From Tateyamaria sp. Alg231-49 (GTDB taxonomy: Bacteria; Pseudomonadota; Alphaproteobacteria; Rhodobacterales; Rhodobacteraceae), in contig NZ_FRFA01000001.1 of NCBI RefSeq assembly GCF_900143535.1, positions 398,386 to 462,385 on the forward strand: a stretch of DNA of 64,000 nucleotides, in the 5' to 3' direction. Positions 60,717 through 64,000 of the stretch are shown here, in pieces. Numbering within the stretch: the first letter of the stretch is position 1; the number at the start of each line of letters is the position of its first letter. The translations under genes and the position numbers were made by a program. The notes under the pieces are model-generated. The model made no database searches and was not told where the DNA came from. It saw only the letters and a list, made by a program, of their open reading frames with translations.

Positions 60717-60757
60717 CTTCTCTGATTTCAGAAAATCCTCCCCGAAGGGTCGGGCAG
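60717..60757 (-). repeat. Dispersed element of about 40 bases, copy 2
   Basis: The minus strand reads CTGCCCGACCC, then CGGGGAGGATTTTCTG, then AAATCAGAGAAG. The match with 44846-44882 is clear, with a few substitutions and a short length difference. It lies in the 215-base gap between ribE and ribBA. I see no riboflavin riboswitch in this gap. Confidence 0.6.
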
Positions 60758-60840
60758 CCCAAAACGCACCGGCACATGATGCGAGCAAACCAATCCAAAA
60801 GCGCCAGAATGTCGTCAGGCCCTTGGGCCTGTCCGCAAGA

Positions 60841-61428
60841 TCAACCAGCCTCAGCCAGACGGGCGACGTAACGGGCAAGCGTGTCAATCTCGAGGTTTAC
60901 CATATCCCCCACGGCCACATCGCCCCATGTGGTGACATCTTTGGTGTGCGGGATGAAATTGATGCCAAAGACCGCCCCCTGCACCTCATTCACAGTCAGT
61001 GATGTGCCATTCAAGGCGACGGACCCTTTGGGCGCGATAAAACGGGCCAGGCCCTCAGGTGCGCGCAACTGCACGCGGGTGCTGTCACCGTCATCGACCA
61101 CAGATACGACCTCGGCCACCCCGTCTACATGGCCCGACACGATGTGTCCGCCCAACTCGTCACCAACTTTCAACGCCCGTTCAAGATTGACCCGTTTGCC
61201 GACCTCCCAACCTGCAAGGTTGGTCTTTGAGACCGTCTCGGCGCTGATCTGCACGTCATACCAATCGGGGCCCAGATCCACCACGGTCAGGCACACGCCG
61301 TCCGAAGCGATGGAGGCGCCCATGTCGATGCGGGCCGTGTCATAGCCTGTTGAGATGCGCGCGCGCAGGTCACCCTCCTGCTTGAGGTCAACCAAAGTGC
61401 CTATATCGGTGATGATGCCAGTGAACAT
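60841..61428 (-). CDS. ribE: Riboflavin synthase, alpha-type
   Basis: A 195-residue trimer-forming enzyme made of two lumazine-binding repeats. The repeat starts are MFTGIITDIGTLVDLKQEGD, with a second copy beginning near GGHIVSGHVDGVAEVVSV. ASDGVCLTVVDL and SVALNGTSLTVNEV are paired active-site segments. It converts two lumazine molecules to riboflavin. The start ATG 61428 is chosen because riboflavin synthases begin MFTGI. The gene heads the operon ribE-ribBA-ribH-nusB and is divergent from kpsS. Confidence 0.95.
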   Translation of the reverse strand: MFTGIITDIGTLVDLKQEGDLRARISTGYDTARIDMGASIASDGVCLTVVDLGPDWYDVQISAETVSKTNLAGWEVGKRVNLERALKVGDELGGHIVSGHVDGVAEVVSVVDDGDSTRVQLRAPEGLARFIAPKGSVALNGTSLTVNEVQGAVFGINFIPHTKDVTTWGDVAVGDMVNLEIDTLARYVARLAEAG

Positions 61429-61563
61429 ACGCAGCTCGCCTTTTTTGCCAGTAAAGGTCAGGTAGCGGTGCAATCGGCGCAGGGCAAGGGTGCCACGCAT
61501 TGCGCGCACCCACCGACTGGGCCATAAAATCGCCCCAGTCCCGTGTTCACCTCAGGGAAAGAG

Positions 61564-62877
61564 ATGCCGAGTATCAAAGACCAGATGACACCGCACGCCC
61601 CTGATGCCCGGGTGTTCCTGTTCTTGCAGGGGCCGCATGGGCCGTTTTTCAACCGTCTTGGTGCCATGTTGCGCAAGGCGGGCGCGACGGTGTGGCGCGT
61701 CGGGTTCAACGCCGGCGATCGCGCCTTCTGGTTTCATCCGGACAGTTATATTCCTTTTCGCGGGGCGGCAGGCGATTGGGGCGAAACATTTTGCAATCTG
61801 GTCGACGAAAAAGGCGTCACTGATATCGTCCTTTACGGTGATTTACGCCCCATCCACGCCGAAGCGGTGGCAGAAGCCAAACGACGCGCCATTACTGTTC
61901 ATGTCTTTGAAGAAGGGTATATGCGCCCTTACTGGGTGACCTATGAGCGCGGCGGCACCAATGGTCATTCCCGCCTGATGGATATGAGCGTTGCGCAAAT
62001 GCAAGACGCGCTTGCGCTCTCGGATATAGAAGCCCCCCTCCCTCCGGGCCATTGGGGTGATATGCGACAACACGTTTTTTATGGCGCGCTCTATCATTGG
62101 TTTGTGATGTTTCGGAATGGCGCCTACCGCAATTTTCAACCCCACCGCGCCCTAACCGTAGGACAAGAATTTGGGCTCTACATTCGGCGTCTGCTGCTGA
62201 TGCCCGTGCACACCCTGGACCGGATACAAGCCACGTGGCGCATCCGTTATGGCGGCTTTCCATACCATCTGGCCTTGCTGCAACTCGAACATGACAGCAG
62301 CTTTCAAGAGCATTCGCCATTCGCATCGATGACGGAATTCCTGGATGTGGTGATCCGCGGCTTTGCCTCAGGCGCCCCCGCTCACCATCATCTGGTGATA
62401 AAGGCGCACCCTCTGGAAGACGGGCGCGCGCCCATTCGCCGCCATATAAGCGCGCTCATGACTGAGCTGGGCCTCAAGGGCCGCGTCCATTACGTACGAG
62501 GCGGCAAGCTGGCACAGTTGCTTAATGATGCGCGCAGCGCCGTTACAGTGAACTCTACGGCGGCTCAGCAAGTGCTCTGGCGCGGTATCCCGCTCAAGGT
62601 ATTTGGGCGGGCGGTTTTTGCAAAACCGGAATTTGTCAGCGACCAAACAATGCCCGAATTTTTCGCTGGCGCTTCCCGCCCAGACAACAAGGCGTACAAG
62701 GATTATCGGCGGTATTTGCTTGAAACCAGCCAGTTGCCGGGTGGGTTTTACTCTGCGCGGGGGCGGCGGCAACTGTTGCGGCAGGTCGTCGACATGATGC
62801 TGTCAGACGAAGACCCGTATGACGCTCTGGCCTCTGGCACCGCGGCCCCAAGGCAACAGTTGCGTCTGGTGACCTAA
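61564..62877 (+). CDS. kpsS: Capsule polysaccharide export / Kdo-linker glycosyltransferase KpsS
   Basis: A 437-residue KpsS-like protein of group 2 capsule assembly. KpsS adds the first Kdo to phosphatidylglycerol, the lipid anchor of the capsule. Visible hallmarks are VFLFLQGPHGPFFNRLG at the N-terminus, VHVFEEGYMRPYWVTYERGG, LVIKAHPLEDG, and the donor-site region VTVNSTAAQQVLWRGIPLKV. It matches the single-module KpsS length rather than the two-module KpsC. The ribosome site AGGGA lies before ATG 61564. A KpsD-like export gene follows 150 bases later. Confidence 0.9.
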   Translation: MPSIKDQMTPHAPDARVFLFLQGPHGPFFNRLGAMLRKAGATVWRVGFNAGDRAFWFHPDSYIPFRGAAGDWGETFCNLVDEKGVTDIVLYGDLRPIHAEAVAEAKRRAITVHVFEEGYMRPYWVTYERGGTNGHSRLMDMSVAQMQDALALSDIEAPLPPGHWGDMRQHVFYGALYHWFVMFRNGAYRNFQPHRALTVGQEFGLYIRRLLLMPVHTLDRIQATWRIRYGGFPYHLALLQLEHDSSFQEHSPFASMTEFLDVVIRGFASGAPAHHHLVIKAHPLEDGRAPIRRHISALMTELGLKGRVHYVRGGKLAQLLNDARSAVTVNSTAAQQVLWRGIPLKVFGRAVFAKPEFVSDQTMPEFFAGASRPDNKAYKDYRRYLLETSQLPGGFYSARGRRQLLRQVVDMMLSDEDPYDALASGTAAPRQQLRLVT

Positions 62878-62970
62878 AGAACACTACCCCTATGGCTAGA
62901 TTTTATCGCCAGACTCCGGTAGTTTGCAGGCAAATAAGGGGCATAAAAATCCGCTCCACTACAAAAACAT

Positions 62971-62990
62971 GATGTGGGTCAACCCACGTC
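62971..62990 (+). promoter_or_regulatory. Hairpin in the leader of the capsule export gene
   Basis: GATGTGGG-TCAA-CCCACGTC, an 8-bp stem (one G-T pair) with a 4-base loop, 37 bases before the GTG start at 63028. It could be a leader structure. There is no T run. Confidence 0.35.
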
Positions 62991-63027
62991 CTGAGGCAGA
63001 ACAAGAACAGGTCGAGGAGACCGAGCA

Positions 63028-64000
63028 GTGATTTTCCAGTCTTTCCGCTGGGCGCGCGCCGTCGCGCTACTTGCTATTGTGGGCATCGTTTCATCGTGCG
63101 GTTTGCCGAATGTCGGTCCTAACAAACGCGAAATCTTCTCGGGATCAGTTCAGAAACAGGGCGACGCCTTTGTTGTGACTGTCAATGATCGGGTCACACG
63201 GGCAACCGCTGTCACACCCGCACTGGGGTTTAACGATGGGTTCACCAATGCCGGTGTGATCGGGTCTGATACAATTCAACCCGGTGACATTCTGGGACTG
63301 ACGATTTGGGAAAACGTCGACGAAGGCTTGCTGGTCGGACAAGGCCAGAACGCCACCGCGCTCGAAGAAGTGCAGGTCGACGGATCCGGGTTCATCTTTG
63401 TGCCCTATGCCGGACGTATCCGGGCTGCTGGCAACACCCCCGAAGCAATACGTCGCATTATCACCACCAAGCTCGAAGAGCAGACGCCGGACCCCCAAGT
63501 GCAGGTTCGCCGCCTTGCTGGTGATGGATCGACGGTGTCGCTCACCGGTGCGGTTGGTGCACAGGGCGTTTATGCCATCGAACGGCCGACCCGCACTTTG
63601 TCCACCATGCTGGCCCGCGCCGGTGGTGTGACGATCGTGCCCGAGATCGCACAGATCACTGTCATTCGCGGCAACCAGCGCAGCCGCATCTGGTTCCAGG
63701 ACCTGTTTGACCATCCCGAACGTGACATTGCGTTGCGCGGTGGTGACCGCATTCTTGTCGAAGAAGACACCCGCGCATTTACCGCGCTCGGCGCCACAGG
63801 CGGACAGGCGCGCGTTCCGTTTTTCTCGCAGGACCTGAGTGCGCTTGAAGCCATTGCACAGGTCGGAGGTCTGCAATCGGCAACCGCTGACCCAACGGGC
63901 ATCTTTGTCCTGCGCAATGAGCCAGAAGAGATATCCAATGCTGTTCTGGGTCGAAATGATCTGGTTGGTGCCCAGCGCCTTATTTATGTACTGGACTTGA
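63028..64000 (+). CDS. Polysaccharide export outer-membrane lipoprotein (KpsD/Wza-like), partial at the right edge
   Basis: At least 324 codons, still open at base 64000. The start is GTG with GAGGAG eight bases upstream. A lipoprotein signal peptide (VALLAIVGIVSSCGLPNVGP) is followed by the Poly_export core, DTIQPGDILGLTIWENVDEG, GSGFIFVPYAGRIRAAGNTP and LEEQTPDPQVQVRR. SLBB-type ligand-binding folds come next (VSLTGAVGAQGVYAIERPTR and ALGATGGQARVPFFSQDLSA). It should form the outer-membrane channel for capsule export with KpsS and, beyond the edge, KpsMTE. Confidence 0.9.
   Translation, partial: MIFQSFRWARAVALLAIVGIVSSCGLPNVGPNKREIFSGSVQKQGDAFVVTVNDRVTRATAVTPALGFNDGFTNAGVIGSDTIQPGDILGLTIWENVDEGLLVGQGQNATALEEVQVDGSGFIFVPYAGRIRAAGNTPEAIRRIITTKLEEQTPDPQVQVRRLAGDGSTVSLTGAVGAQGVYAIERPTRTLSTMLARAGGVTIVPEIAQITVIRGNQRSRIWFQDLFDHPERDIALRGGDRILVEEDTRAFTALGATGGQARVPFFSQDLSALEAIAQVGGLQSATADPTGIFVLRNEPEEISNAVLGRNDLVGAQRLIYVLDL

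Noticed and set aside
60626..60840. Possible FMN riboswitch upstream of ribBA
   Set aside because: The conserved RFN sequence blocks are not visible in this gap.
60615..60887. A 90-codon minus-strand frame between ribE and ribBA
   Set aside because: It overlaps the ends of both genes and the dispersed element, with no ribosome site at its start.
63145..63876. A 243-codon minus-strand frame at the right edge
   Set aside because: It lies opposite the KpsD/Wza-like gene, whose lipobox, ribosome site and domain motifs are convincing.

Overview
The window looks like chromosome from a high-GC alphaproteobacterium of the Rhodobacteraceae (Roseobacter group). The pointers are an ActR/RegA/PrrA-type response regulator, the 44-residue aa3-oxidase subunit IV, a large DmdC-like acyl-CoA dehydrogenase, the pyrB / pyrC-like / plsY order, and the ubiA-rsmE-gshA neighbourhood. 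This is inferred from protein families, not from a database search. I saw no rRNA, tRNA, CRISPR array, transposase or integrase.

Layout. 1-5.4 kb: the end of a RidA-like gene, a molybdenum-cofactor group on the minus strand (an unusual MoeA fusion, mobB, mobA, fdhD) and azlCD. 5.7-13.7 kb: an ABC1 kinase-like gene back to back with regA, an Old Yellow Enzyme, a lipoprotein, the small aa3 subunit, and an acyl-CoA dehydrogenase / MBL hydrolase / DUF6173-like operon. 13.8-23.5 kb: the threonylcarbamoyl-AMP synthase gene, yqgE, a lone DsbD-N-like secreted protein, an RND pump with its adaptor, moaB, a LysE exporter and a family-4 uracil-DNA glycosylase that has lost three of four iron-sulfur ligands. 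23.6-36.6 kb: the pyrimidine locus, pyrB plus a tail-anchored protein, then pyrC and plsY, split by about 9.3 kb of extra DNA. 37-44.8 kb: a DUF805 protein, gshA, rsmE and ubiA head to head 11 bases apart, and an OmpA-type envelope gene. 45-55.8 kb: moaE-moaD-pgsA-uvrC, an SDR, a CaCA exchanger, an S49 protease, a YadGH-type ABC exporter, an orphan CoxG-like gene, a drug/metabolite transporter and a quinone oxidoreductase. 56-61.4 kb: two tandem paralogous secreted proteins and the riboflavin operon (ribE, ribBA, ribH, nusB). 61.5-64 kb: the start of a group 2 capsule export locus (kpsS, then a KpsD/Wza-like lipoprotein running off the edge).

The most promising undescribed element is the cassette at 25428-31977. 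It has three same-strand genes (522, 773 and 874 codons) separated by 22 and 12 bases, with long helical proteins, no recognised enzymatic domain, and more A-rich sequence than the surroundings. It sits inside the interrupted pyr locus beside an orphan acyl-CoA synthetase. Protein A joins a small N-terminal alpha/beta-looking domain to repeated helical modules, protein B is a Lys/Glu-rich helical rod, and protein C has three Ala/Gly-rich hydrophobic stretches and a distinct C-terminal domain. Their tight spacing suggests one complex, but no function can be read from the sequence.

Other signals outside ordinary annotation are a 15-codon leader ORF and three hairpins before pyrC, a PyrC that lacks its metal ligands, three tandem 28-base hairpin repeats upstream of gshA, a dispersed element of about 40 bases present twice, and a perfect DnaA box in an AT-rich gap upstream of uvrC.
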